From the NCBI RefSeq assembly GCF_033110965.1, contig NZ_CP137003.1, positions 1,116,001-1,180,000 on the forward strand: a stretch of 64,000 nt of DNA. Direction: 5' to 3'. Of the stretch, positions 1 to 8,424 are shown one piece after another (position 1 is the stretch's first letter; each line of letters opens with the position of its first letter). The notes beneath the pieces are model-generated. The model was given only the letters and a program-made list of their open reading frames with translations. It ran no database searches and was not told the origin of the DNA. Origin of the DNA: Raineyella sp. LH-20 (lineage in GTDB: Bacteria; Actinomycetota; Actinomycetes; Propionibacteriales; Propionibacteriaceae). Made by a program: the position numbers and the translations under genes.

Positions 1-2269
1 CCACCCTCGAGTCCCGCTGGTCGCCGGGCAGCAGTGCCTCGTCGATCTGGAACCCGAGGATCTTGACGTTGCCGGTGTCGGTGATCATCACCGCGTCGGG
101 ATCGAGCCGCTCGTGGTAGCGACCCTGGGCGTGCACGGTGGCCATCGCGTCGGCGATCTCGCGGACCAGCCAGGCCGACTCGGTGCCGGACAGCGGGCCG
201 CGGGCCAGCAGGTTGGTCAGGGTCTGGCCGGGGGCGAACTCCCGCACGACGTACGCCTCGCCGTCCTCGGAGAAGTCGAGGATGCGGACGAACCGGGCGT
301 CGGTGACCTGGGCGGCCCGCCGGGCGGCGGCGAGCAGCAGCGGACTGCGCGGGTCACCGGCCGGGAAGAACTGACAGACCACCCACCGCTTCAAGCTGAG
401 GTCGGTGGCCCGCCACAGGTCCTGGCGACGGCCGTCCAGCGGCTCCTCCAGGCGGAAACGGCCGCCGAGCAGCCGCCCGCTCTGGTAGACGGGCGCACCG
501 AGCGGCCGGGTGTACTCGTCGTCCGCACCGAACGCGTCGGCGTCACCCGGGTCGTCGCCGTTCCCGATCTCAGGGGTGTCCGACACCGCGCCCTCCTCCT
601 GCCGTGGGGGGATGGTCGGTGGGGTCCGGGGGCCGCGCCGGCGCAGCAGCGCCGCCACCATCTCCTCGACCTCCTCGATCCGCAGCCTACGGGCCAGCAG
701 CACGAAAGTCCCGACGGCGGCGGCTCCGGCGACGATCAGCGACACCAGCAGGAGCAACTGGCCGTGCCCGCCGGTGAACCGGACGATCAACCAGGCGAGC
801 AGTCCGGCCGGCGTGACGGCGACCAACAGCCGGGCGATGTGGCGGACGATCGGTCCGAACCGGAAGTCCGGCAGTCGTCGGCGCAGCAACGGGACGGCGA
901 TGCTCAGCCCGACCACATACGCCAGGGCGTACGCCCCGCCGAGGCCCGCAGCGACCCAGCCGGGCGCATGCCAGGGGATCACCAGGGCGATCGCCAGGAT
1001 GATGTTGGTCGCCACGATGGTGCTCTGCACCAGGAACGGCGTACGGGTGTCCTCCAAGGCGTAGAAGGAGCGGATCACCAGGTAGTGCAGGCTGTACGGC
1101 ACCAGGCCGAGGGCCATCACCAGCAGCGTACGGCCGATGAAGTCGGCGTCCCGGGCGCCGGCGCCGTTGCCGAACATCAGCCGGCTGACCGGGAAGGCGA
1201 GCGCGAACAGTGCGACCGCACTCGGCACGATGACCGCCAGCGCGGTCCGCATCGTCCGGGCCGACTCCTCGGCCACCCCGGTGAGGTCGCCCTCGGCGGC
1301 CATCCGGGAGCTGCTGGTCATCATCTGGGTGGCCAGCGACAGGGTGATCAGCGAGTGCGGGACGATCCAGATCAGCGAGGCGGTCTGGTAGGCGGTGATG
1401 CCGGCGCCCTCACCGGTGCCACCCAGCACGGCCGTCGACCCGAGCCGGTTGACGACGAAGATCGCCAACTGGTTGACCAGCACGAAGTAGAGCGTCCACT
1501 GCGCCAGCCGGAAGGTGTGGCCCAGCCCGACCCCGCGCAGATCCCAGCGAGGCCGGTAGCGGAAGCCCGCCCGGCCGAGGAACGGCAGCAGGATGAAGAA
1601 CTGGGCCGCGATCCCGACGGTCGAGCCGAGACCCAGCAGCAGCACCTGGGACCAACTGAACGGGGCACCGTCCGAGCTGCCCCACAGGCCGAGGTAGAGG
1701 CCGAAGACGGCGATCGAGATGACGTTGTTGGCGATCGGCGCCCACATGTAAGGGATGTAGACCTGGCGGGCGTTGAGCACCTGCCCGACCAGGACGGTCG
1801 CGCCGTAGAAGAAGATCTCCGGCAGGCACAGGAAGGCCAGGGCGACCATGTTGCTCCAGTAGGGAGCCATCGCCGGTGCGCGCCACCCCTCGGCGGTGTA
1901 GAGCGTCATCACCCAGGGTGCGGCGACCGTCACCAGCACCGTCATCAGGCCCAGCGCCGCGAGGAACGCCGTCATGATCCGGTTGGTGTACGCCTCGCCG
2001 CCGTCCGCGTCGTCGTCCATCGCCCGGACGATCTGCGGCACCAGGACAGCGTTCATCACACCGCCGGCGAGCAGGATGTAGAGGCTGTTCGGGATGGTGT
2101 TGGCGAGGTTGAACGCCTCGGCCGGCCGGGTGCCGTTGCCGAGCACGACCGCGATCAGGGCGGCCCGGACGAAGCCGAGCAACCGGGAGGCGAGCGTGCC
2201 GCCGGCCATCAGCACCGTCGTGGACATCACCGAACGGCGCCGCGGGGCCTCCCGCGAGGCGTCGATCAT
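1..2269 (-). CDS. murJ: MurJ/MviN lipid II flippase with C-terminal pseudokinase domain (3' end outside window)
   Basis: Moves lipid-linked peptidoglycan precursor across the membrane. The ATG at 2269 begins MIDASREAPRRRSV and is followed by GGTLASRLLGFVRAALI, the usual MurJ first helix; many hydrophobic helices follow to about residue 550. From about residue 600 to the window edge there is a protein-kinase-like domain whose catalytic residues are gone: the VAIK lysine is Gln633, the HRD segment is HERLDP at 719-724 (catalytic Asp replaced by Arg721), and DFG is GFQ at 739-741. The same flippase-pseudokinase architecture is known from the M. tuberculosis homologue, where PknB phosphorylation allows FhaA binding. 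The start overlaps the stop of the DUF6049 gene by four bases (ATGA), so the two are probably translationally coupled. The frame is open to base 1, so the gene is truncated only by the window edge. Confidence 0.93.
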   Translation of the reverse strand, partial: MIDASREAPRRRSVMSTTVLMAGGTLASRLLGFVRAALIAVVLGNGTRPAEAFNLANTIPNSLYILLAGGVMNAVLVPQIVRAMDDDADGGEAYTNRIMTAFLAALGLMTVLVTVAAPWVMTLYTAEGWRAPAMAPYWSNMVALAFLCLPEIFFYGATVLVGQVLNARQVYIPYMWAPIANNVISIAVFGLYLGLWGSSDGAPFSWSQVLLLGLGSTVGIAAQFFILLPFLGRAGFRYRPRWDLRGVGLGHTFRLAQWTLYFVLVNQLAIFVVNRLGSTAVLGGTGEGAGITAYQTASLIWIVPHSLITLSLATQMMTSSSRMAAEGDLTGVAEESARTMRTALAVIVPSAVALFALAFPVSRLMFGNGAGARDADFIGRTLLVMALGLVPYSLHYLVIRSFYALEDTRTPFLVQSTIVATNIILAIALVIPWHAPGWVAAGLGGAYALAYVVGLSIAVPLLRRRLPDFRFGPIVRHIARLLVAVTPAGLLAWLIVRFTGGHGQLLLLVSLIVAGAAAVGTFVLLARRLRIEEVEEMVAALLRRRGPRTPPTIPPRQEEGAVSDTPEIGNGDDPGDADAFGADDEYTRPLGAPVYQSGRLLGGRFRLEEPLDGRRQDLWRATDLSLKRWVVCQFFPAGDPRSPLLLAAARRAAQVTDARFVRILDFSEDGEAYVVREFAPGQTLTNLLARGPLSGTESAWLVREIADAMATVHAQGRYHERLDPDAVMITDTGNVKILGFQIDEALLPGDQRDSRV

Positions 2270-4362
2270 GCGTGGCTCCGCTCGGTGCGGACCTGCTTGA
2301 TCCGCAGCACCGTGGTCCCGATCACGACGATTCCCGACACGATCATCAGAATCCATCCGACCCTTCCGGCCTGCGTGGCCTGTACGTCGATCTCCTCCGG
2401 GACGCCGATCACCGTCCCGGCGGGAGTGGTGAGGCGGGCCACGACGGTGTAGTTGCCGTTGGCCTCCACCCGCGGCACGGCGCCGACGGCGATCGCCTCG
2501 CCGGCGCCGATGGTGCGGATGTCGACCGAGGGTACGTGCAGGCGCTCGGCGTTCTCCGACTCGAACTCGAGACGGACCGAGACGGGGACGGGCAGGTTGT
2601 TGGTCACGGTGACCGGGAACTGGGTGTCCTGCCGGGCGGTGAGCAGCACCGGGCGGGCGCTGATCGCCACGGCGTCGCCCCCGGTGATCTGCCACACCCG
2701 GTCGCGCTGCAGGTTGCGGTAGGCGACGTACGCCTCGGAGGCGGCGGTCGGGTCGGGGGCGGGGGAGAGCGGGGTGGCGGCGGCGCCGGTCCACTGGGTG
2801 CTGGCCAGGATGGCGGTCGCCCGCCAGGTCCGGTCGGCGGCCACCCCAGGATCGGTGAACATGCTGGCCAGCCCGGTGGTCGAGGTCGCCGCCCGGCGTA
2901 CGTCACGGGTCTGGTCGTCCTCGTCGCTCGGTGGAGCCTGCAACAGGGCGTCGCTGATCGGCGCGGAGGACCCCTCCGTCAGGGAACTCAGCGAGACCCG
3001 GGTGGCCGAGGTGTCGAGGTCGTCGGCGTGGGCGGTCGCGACGTCGGTGATCAGCCGCACCTGGACGGGACGCCCGGCGAGGGCGTCGAGCTGGTCGACC
3101 GCGGCGAGGGACTGGCGCTGCTGGGCGTCGGAGCCGCCCGCGTCCGGCCCCGCGGCGAAGGCCTGCGGGTCGTACGTCACCACCGGGGCGCGTTCGGCCG
3201 TGGTCCAGTAGGACGGCGCGGCGCTGCGAGTGGTGCCGGATCCCTCCGCCGGCCGGGCGGTCAGCACGATCGGGGGCTTGCCCGGGGTCGCGGAGGGCGA
3301 CGCGGTCGGGGATGAGCCGGCGGACGGGCCGGCGCCGGCTGTCGGGGTGGCGAGGGTGGCCAGGCCGCGCCGGGTGAGCAGCCCGTCGGCCGGCAGCACC
3401 GCGGTCGGCAGCTCGGCGACGTCTGCCGGCAGCTCCGCCGGGTCCAGCGCGGACTGCACGATGTCGGCGTGGTCGATGCCGGCCAGCAGGTCGATGTCGG
3501 CCACGCCGTAGGGCAGCCGGTAGCCGGAGGTGGGGAGGGTGTCGAACGTCGCCAACCAGGCCTTTGCGTCGCCCTCGCCGGCTCCGGCGCTGCCGTCGGT
3601 CAGCTCGTAGCCCGCCGCCATCTCCTGCAGCGAGAGGATCAGCGCCGGGTCGACCAGATAGCTGCGGCCACTGCCGGCGGCGCTGCGCAACAGCAGGTCG
3701 AGGCGTCCGCCCGGGGCGATCTCGTGGGCGAGGTGGTCGTCCAGGAAGGTGCCGGCCGCCACCCGGGAGGGCGTCGAGGCGAGCAGCACCACCGAGGCGA
3801 GGCGCACCGGGGTGGTCTGCGGGCCGAGGTCCTGCGGCAGCCAGGCCCGGGCCCGGCCGAGGGTGGTGTTGCCCTCGCCGTACGATCCGCGGATCTGGAC
3901 CCCGATCATCGTCACCCCGTCGCGGGCCGGGATGCCGAGGGCCGACCAGGGGGCGCTGACGATGAACGTGCTCTGCTGCCCCGGGGCCAGCGTGCCGGAG
4001 GGGTCGGTGCCGAGGATGGCGTAGCGCGTCACCCAGCGGGCGCCGACCGGGCCGTCGGTGGTGGCGAGCTCGGCCCTGGTGGTGCGGACCTGTTGGTCGC
4101 GCCAGAGGTAGGCCTGGACACCGGTGAGGGGGGTGTCTCCGGTGTTGGTCACGATGCCGCTGATCGTGACGGTGTCGGTGGCCGCGGTGACCGCGGGGGT
4201 GATCGAGGTGAGCTCGACCCGCACCCGGTCGTCGGCGCGGGCGGGGGCGGTGCCGACCAGCACGGCGAGCATCGCCAGCAGGAGCGCGGTGAGCAGCGCG
4301 GGTACGCCGAGGATCCGGCGGCCGGAACGGCGGCGCGGGAACGGCAGCGGGCGGAAGCTCAC
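2266..4362 (-). CDS. DUF6049 family secreted/membrane-anchored protein
   Basis: Envelope protein of unknown function, 698 aa from the chosen GTG. An Arg-rich N-terminus and hydrophobic stretch (GVPALLTALLLAMLAVLVG, then APARA-DD) form a signal peptide. An extracellular beta-rich region (TDTVTISGIVTNTGDTPLTG) follows, then a Ser/Pro/Ala-rich linker (about residues 330-360). The C-terminal helix (VGWILMIVSGIVVIGTTVL) has a short basic cytosolic tail. Start choice: a TACGAT box at 4374-4369 lies exactly six bases before the GTG at 4362, the spacing seen at other leaderless genes here; GTG 4365 is the alternative. It sits directly upstream of murJ and divergent from the CCA enzyme. This matches the Rv3907c-Rv3910 neighbourhood of M. 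tuberculosis but without the Nudix gene. A role in wall synthesis with MurJ is inferred from synteny only. Confidence 0.85.
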   Translation of the reverse strand: MSFRPLPFPRRRSGRRILGVPALLTALLLAMLAVLVGTAPARADDRVRVELTSITPAVTAATDTVTISGIVTNTGDTPLTGVQAYLWRDQQVRTTRAELATTDGPVGARWVTRYAILGTDPSGTLAPGQQSTFIVSAPWSALGIPARDGVTMIGVQIRGSYGEGNTTLGRARAWLPQDLGPQTTPVRLASVVLLASTPSRVAAGTFLDDHLAHEIAPGGRLDLLLRSAAGSGRSYLVDPALILSLQEMAAGYELTDGSAGAGEGDAKAWLATFDTLPTSGYRLPYGVADIDLLAGIDHADIVQSALDPAELPADVAELPTAVLPADGLLTRRGLATLATPTAGAGPSAGSSPTASPSATPGKPPIVLTARPAEGSGTTRSAAPSYWTTAERAPVVTYDPQAFAAGPDAGGSDAQQRQSLAAVDQLDALAGRPVQVRLITDVATAHADDLDTSATRVSLSSLTEGSSAPISDALLQAPPSDEDDQTRDVRRAATSTTGLASMFTDPGVAADRTWRATAILASTQWTGAAATPLSPAPDPTAASEAYVAYRNLQRDRVWQITGGDAVAISARPVLLTARQDTQFPVTVTNNLPVPVSVRLEFESENAERLHVPSVDIRTIGAGEAIAVGAVPRVEANGNYTVVARLTTPAGTVIGVPEEIDVQATQAGRVGWILMIVSGIVVIGTTVLRIKQVRTERSHA

Positions 4363-4368
4363 CACGCC

Positions 4369-4374
4369 ATCGTA
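4369..4374 (-). promoter_or_regulatory. -10 box of leaderless promoter for the DUF6049 gene
   Basis: TACGAT on the minus strand, six bases upstream of GTG 4362. It fits the TANNNT-N6-start pattern found repeatedly in this window. No convincing -35 box is seen. Confidence 0.5.
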
Positions 4375-4388
4375 CGGGCGGGCCCAGG

Positions 4389-4394
4389 TAGACT
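4389..4394 (+). promoter_or_regulatory. -10 box for the CCA-adding enzyme gene
   Basis: TAGACT, eight bases before GTG 4403. Transcription would start at or within a base or two of the GTG. It is divergent from the DUF6049 promoter, with only 14 bp between the two boxes. Confidence 0.5.
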
Positions 4395-4402
4395 CGGTCA
4401 GC

Positions 4403-5833
4403 GTGCCCTCCCTGACCCAAGCCCAGGACAACGCGGTGACCGAGCTGATGCGGATCGCGCCGGTCATCGACCGGCTCGGCGAGGTCTTCGCGTCGGCCGG
4501 CCACGAACTGTATCTGGTGGGAGGGTCGGTCCGGGACGCGCTGATGGGCCGGCTGGGGCACGACCTCGACTTCACCACCTCGGCCCGGCCTGACGAGATC
4601 GAGCGACTGGTGAAGAAGGTGTCCCGCCAGGTGTGGGACATCGGGAAGGCGTTCGGCACCATCGGCGCCAACGTCGACGGCGGCTGGGTGGTGGAGATCA
4701 CCACCTATCGGGCCGACACCTATCGGCCGGATTCCCGCAAGCCGGAGGTCGCCTTCGGGGACACTCTGAAGGGCGACCTGGTCCGCCGCGACTTCACCGT
4801 CAATGCGATGGCGGTCGACGTCCGGACGCGGACGTTCGTCGACCCGTTCGGCGGCCTGGCCGACCTGGCCGCCGAGGTGATCCGGACGCCGGGGACCCCC
4901 GAGCAGTCGTTCTCCGACGACCCGCTGCGGATGATGCGCGCGGCGCGGTTCACCTCCCAGCTCGGCTTCGTGCCGGCGCCCGAGGTGGTCACCGCGATGC
5001 GGGAGATGGCGGAGCGGCTGGACATCATCTCGGCCGAGCGGGTGCGCGACGAGCTCTCCAAGCTGCTGCTGACGCCGCGCCCGCGCAACGGGCTGAACGT
5101 CTTCGTGGCGACCGGGCTGGCGGCCCGGGTGCTGCCGGAACTGCCGGCGCTGCAGCTGGAGGTCGACGAGCACCACCGGCACAAGGACGTCTACGAGCAC
5201 TCGCTGACCGTGCTGGACCAGGCGATCGCCCTGGAACAGGCCCGCGGCCACCGGCCCGATCTGGTGCTGCGGCTCGCGGCGCTGCTGCACGACATCGGCA
5301 AGCCGGCCACCCGGCGCTACGAGGACGCCGGCAAGGTGTCCTTCCACCATCACGACGTGGTGGGCGCGAAGATGGCCCGCAAGCGGCTGAAGGCGCTGCA
5401 CTTCAGCAGCGACGAGATCAAGCAGGTCAGCATGCTGATCGAGCTGCACCTGCGGTTCCACGGGTACGGCGAGGGCGGGTGGACCGACTCGGCGGTGCGC
5501 CGCTACGTCCGCGACGCCGGCGACCAGGTGGAGCGGCTGCACATCCTCACCCGGGCCGACTGCACGACCCGCAACCGCAAGCGGGCGGCGGCGCTGCGGG
5601 CGGCGTACGACCATCTCGAGGCCCGGATCGAGGAGCTGGCGCAGCAGGAGGAACTGGACGCGATGCGCCCGGACCTCAATGGCGACCAGATCATGGCGAT
5701 CCTCGGTGTGCCGGCGGGGCCGGTGGTCGGCCGGGCCTACAAGTACCTGCTGGAGCTGCGGATCGACAACGGGCCGTTGGGCGAGGAGGAGGCTGCCCGC
5801 CGGCTCACGGAGTGGGCGGCGGACAACCTCTGA
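4403..5833 (+). CDS. cca: CCA tRNA nucleotidyltransferase
   Basis: Adds or repairs the 3'-CCA end of tRNAs from CTP and ATP in the cytosol; 476 aa. The nucleotidyltransferase head carries GGSVRD at 40-45 and the metal-binding DLD at 54-56, followed by RRDFTVNAMA and DDPLRMMRAARF, all standard in the class II family. The C-terminal half contains an HD domain (LLHDIGKPATR, His296-Asp297), common in bacterial CCA enzymes and linked to phosphohydrolase activity. GTG 4403 (VPSLTQAQD) is chosen because of the TAGACT box just upstream. The open frame reaches further upstream, but that part lies over the divergent promoter and the DUF6049 start. Actinobacterial annotations often call this gene pcnA, but the motifs support CCA addition rather than poly(A) synthesis. 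Confidence 0.93.
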   Translation: MPSLTQAQDNAVTELMRIAPVIDRLGEVFASAGHELYLVGGSVRDALMGRLGHDLDFTTSARPDEIERLVKKVSRQVWDIGKAFGTIGANVDGGWVVEITTYRADTYRPDSRKPEVAFGDTLKGDLVRRDFTVNAMAVDVRTRTFVDPFGGLADLAAEVIRTPGTPEQSFSDDPLRMMRAARFTSQLGFVPAPEVVTAMREMAERLDIISAERVRDELSKLLLTPRPRNGLNVFVATGLAARVLPELPALQLEVDEHHRHKDVYEHSLTVLDQAIALEQARGHRPDLVLRLAALLHDIGKPATRRYEDAGKVSFHHHDVVGAKMARKRLKALHFSSDEIKQVSMLIELHLRFHGYGEGGWTDSAVRRYVRDAGDQVERLHILTRADCTTRNRKRAAALRAAYDHLEARIEELAQQEELDAMRPDLNGDQIMAILGVPAGPVVGRAYKYLLELRIDNGPLGEEEAARRLTEWAADNL

Positions 5834-5841
5834 GGTCTGTC

Positions 5842-5864
5842 CCCGCCGGACGGTGCCCGGCGGG
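5842..5864. terminator. Bidirectional hairpin between convergent genes
   Basis: CCCGCCGG / CCGGCGGG form a perfect 8-bp stem with a 7-base loop in the 35-bp gap between the CCA gene and the convergent hydrolase gene. There is no U tract, as is usual for actinobacterial terminators. Confidence 0.55.
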
Positions 5865-5868
5865 CGGA

Positions 5869-7146
5869 TCAGCTCTGGTCGGACGTGGCGAGAACGCAGT
5901 GCAGCAGGACATTGATGCCGTCCTCGCAGGCCTCCGGCGTCGAGTATTCACGGGGATTGTGACTGATCCCCTCGTACATCCCGGGGATGAAGATCATCCC
6001 CGCTGGTGCGACGGCGGCGATCTCCCCGGCGTCGTGCCCCGCTCCCGAGATGATCCGCTCGTGGGAGAGGCCCAGCCGTTCCGCAGTCGACTCGACGAGG
6101 TCCACCATCCCCGGATCGAAGGCGACAGGCGCCGTGTGGGCCGTCTCCTTCACGCTGATGCGGGTCCCGGTGCGTTCCTCGACCTCGGTCAGATAGGCCC
6201 GGAGATCTGCTCGGGCTCGGTCCATCGCGGCCGTGTCAGGATTGCGGAGGTCAACGGTGAGTAGGGCCGCCCCCGGCACGATGTTCACCAGGTTGGGCCG
6301 CACCTCGAGGCGGCCGACCGTGCTCAGCAGCGCACCCCATCGTCCGGAGTCGACCATCTCCTCGGCGCGCACCGTGATCAGTGCCGCGGCGAGGGAGGCG
6401 TTGCGACGCAACCGCTGGGGAGTCGTTCCGGCGTGAGCTGACCGCCCCTCGATCGTGACCTCCCACCAGTTGATCGCCTGGACCCCTGTGACGACGCCGA
6501 TCCGGCGTCCGTTGTCGGCGAGGATCGGACCCTGCTCGACGTGACACTCGAAGTAGGCGTACGGCCTTGTCGACATCGGTACCGCGGTGGTGCCGAGCTG
6601 ATCGAGGCGCTCCAGCTCCGCTCCGACCGACAGGCCGTCCCGGTCGGTGAGCGCGTACGCCTCCTCGAGGCCGATCCGCCCCGCCGCGACAGCGCTGCCG
6701 AGCATGTCGGTGCCGAACCGTGCCCCCTCCTCCTCGGTGAAGAAGCAGACCTCGACCGGACGCCGCGTGCTGATGCCGTGATCGTTCAGGGTCCGCACCA
6801 CCTCCAGCCCACCGAGGACACCGAGGCACCCGTCGAACCGACCGGCGGTGGCGACCGAGTCGATGTGCGAACCGACCATCACCGGCGCCAGGCCCGGCTC
6901 GGTCCCGGCCCGCCGAGCGAAGACATTGCCGATCCGATCCTGGCGGACCTCCAGACCGGCCGCACGGAACCAGTCCACGACGAGGTCGCGGCCGGCACGG
7001 TCGGCATCCGTCAGGGCGAGCCGTCGTACGCCGGTCAGGCCGGTGGCCTCGTCAGGGTAGGCGCCGATCCGTCCGAGAGTGCTGAGGGAGTCCCACAGCC
7101 GGGCGGCGTCGACGCCCAGCTCCTGGGTGGTGCGGGTGAGGGTCAC
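5869..7146 (-). CDS. M20-family Zn-dependent hydrolase (N-carbamoyl-L-amino acid hydrolase / allantoate amidohydrolase type)
   Basis: Hydrolyses a carbamoyl or ureido group from an N-carbamoyl amino acid or ureide; 425 aa, normal for the AllC/HyuC family. Metal and catalytic motifs are present: GSHIDSV, GRFDGCLG, FFTEEEGARFG, ECHVEQG, and SAHAGTTP in the lid domain. The C-terminal SGAGHDAGEIA and EGISHNPREYS complete the di-metal site. The start codon overlaps the dpaL stop (ATGA, 7146-7143), so the pair is one minus-strand operon under the promoter at 8332-8360. With the hydantoinase and racemase on the other arm it completes a hydantoin-to-amino-acid route. Allantoate or another ureide is an alternative substrate; sequence alone does not decide. 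Confidence 0.82.
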   Translation of the reverse strand: MTLTRTTQELGVDAARLWDSLSTLGRIGAYPDEATGLTGVRRLALTDADRAGRDLVVDWFRAAGLEVRQDRIGNVFARRAGTEPGLAPVMVGSHIDSVATAGRFDGCLGVLGGLEVVRTLNDHGISTRRPVEVCFFTEEEGARFGTDMLGSAVAAGRIGLEEAYALTDRDGLSVGAELERLDQLGTTAVPMSTRPYAYFECHVEQGPILADNGRRIGVVTGVQAINWWEVTIEGRSAHAGTTPQRLRRNASLAAALITVRAEEMVDSGRWGALLSTVGRLEVRPNLVNIVPGAALLTVDLRNPDTAAMDRARADLRAYLTEVEERTGTRISVKETAHTAPVAFDPGMVDLVESTAERLGLSHERIISGAGHDAGEIAAVAPAGMIFIPGMYEGISHNPREYSTPEACEDGINVLLHCVLATSDQS

Positions 7147-8300
7147 GCTTCCTCCTGAGTGCGGGTGAGGCCGGCGGAGAGGACGTCGCCGCAGATCCGT
7201 CGGTAATTGTCGGGGTCGGTGACGCCCTCGGTCGACACGATGAGGACGTGGTCGTCCGTCCCCAGTCCGAGGGCCCGGTGGTGACGGAGCAGACCGGCCA
7301 GCCCGGCGGCTCCGCTCTCGCCGGCAGGGATGCCGTCGGCAGCCAGCAGCCGCATCGCCTCCTCGGCATCGGCGTCCTCGACGGTGACGAACGTGTCGAA
7401 GCCGCGCGACACATCGGGCCAGGCGGTCAGCGAGGGGGTGCCGCAGTTGAGCCCCGCCATGGCGGAATCCTGCGGACCCGGGATCGTCGTGGGGACGCCC
7501 TGCTCGATGCTCACCGTGACGCAGTCCGCGCGTGTCGGCTCCACACCCACCAGGATCCGGGCAGCGGACCGGCCGAAGCCCCTGGCGATGGCCGCGGCGA
7601 AGGCGCCGACCCCGATCTGGGCCGCGACGACCGTGGGCTGCGGGAGGCGCTCGGCGTCGATCCGGTCGATGATCTCGGCGGTCAGGGTGGCATACCCGTC
7701 GATGACCCAGCCGGGAACTTCCGTGTATCCGGGCCAGGCCGTGTCGGAGATCACGACATGGTCCGCGTCGGCAAGGGCCGCGCTCGCGGCGATCGCATCG
7801 TCGTAGCCGCCGCGCACCACCCGCAGGTCCGCTCCCTCGGCGAGGATCGCCTGCCGCCGAGCGCCGACCATGTCGTCGGGCACCAGGATCGTCGCCGCCT
7901 GACCCAGCAGTCGGGCCATCCGGGCGACCGCGCGACCGTGGTTGCCGTCGGTGGCCGCGACCAGGGTCACCGGACGTCCTGCGAGCAGCGTACGGAGTTC
8001 GTCCAGGGTGCGGGGCTCGTCCAGGGTGTGGGGGGTCGTCACCGGGTCGACGTGGTCGACCAGCGCCCGATACGTGGCCCAGGACGCTCCCAGGATCTTG
8101 AACGACGGCATGCCCATCCGGCTCGATTCGTCCTTCACCAGCACCGATCCGACGCCGAGGGCGGCGGCCACTGCGGGGGCGGACCGCAGCGGCGTCGGCC
8201 GGTAACCGGGGAGACCTCGGTGGAAGGCGGTGCTGTGTCGGTCCGGGTCGGGGAGGCTCTGACGATCGACGTACGGATTGGGGATGATTCGGGTCGGCAT
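7143..8300 (-). CDS. Diaminopropionate ammonia-lyase-like PLP enzyme
   Basis: PLP-dependent fold-type II lyase, 385 aa. GLPGYRPTPL, then VKDESSRMGMPSFKILG with the probable Schiff-base lysine at residue 68, resemble DpaL (YgeX), which cleaves 2,3-diaminopropionate to pyruvate and ammonia. ATDGNHGRAVA and the glycine-rich QIGVGAFAAAI are the phosphate-binding loops. The open frame begins upstream at a TTG (8360), but that TTG is the -35 hexamer of the promoter. The ATG at 8300 is preceded by GGAAGAG and is the sensible start. It is translationally coupled to the M20 hydrolase. In E. coli a DpaL gene also neighbours peptidase and hydantoinase genes. A threonine/serine dehydratase-type activity on another 2,3-diamino or 3-hydroxy acid is possible. 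Confidence 0.78.
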   Translation of the reverse strand: MPTRIIPNPYVDRQSLPDPDRHSTAFHRGLPGYRPTPLRSAPAVAAALGVGSVLVKDESSRMGMPSFKILGASWATYRALVDHVDPVTTPHTLDEPRTLDELRTLLAGRPVTLVAATDGNHGRAVARMARLLGQAATILVPDDMVGARRQAILAEGADLRVVRGGYDDAIAASAALADADHVVISDTAWPGYTEVPGWVIDGYATLTAEIIDRIDAERLPQPTVVAAQIGVGAFAAAIARGFGRSAARILVGVEPTRADCVTVSIEQGVPTTIPGPQDSAMAGLNCGTPSLTAWPDVSRGFDTFVTVEDADAEEAMRLLAADGIPAGESGAAGLAGLLRHHRALGLGTDDHVLIVSTEGVTDPDNYRRICGDVLSAGLTRTQEEA

Positions 8301-8331
8301 CGGGTCTCTTCCGTGGGGCGGCGTTTCCGTC

Positions 8332-8360
8332 AGGCTAGGAATTTGTAGGACAACTGTCAA
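8332..8360 (-). promoter_or_regulatory. Promoter with GntR operator in its spacer (dpaL-hydrolase operon)
   Basis: Minus strand: TTGACA (8360-8355), a 17-bp spacer, then TAGCCT (8337-8332), a near-consensus sigma-70 promoter. The spacer holds TTGTCCTACAA (8353-8343), an inverted repeat TTGT-CCT-ACAA. AGTTGTCCTACAA recurs exactly at 9297-9309 on the plus strand, upstream of the deacylase gene. Repression by the GntR protein encoded between the two sites is inferred. Confidence 0.72.
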
Positions 8361-8424
8361 GAGTCATCCGAGGGTGTCGATGCTAGGTTGGCATTTGTCC
8401 GGTAATTGAGAGGAATGCTGTCGT

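Noticed and set aside
113-2452. Long plus-strand frame of 779 codons over murJ
   Set aside because: Its translation is Arg/Gly/Gln-rich nonsense; the minus strand encodes clear MurJ and pseudokinase motifs.
2903-5614. 903-codon minus-strand frame over the CCA enzyme and DUF6049
   Set aside because: Shadow frame from high GC; the CCA-enzyme motifs on the plus strand are unmistakable.
8301-8360. Extra 20 codons at the dpaL N-terminus from TTG 8360
   Set aside because: That segment is the promoter and operator; the ATG at 8300 has a ribosome-binding site.
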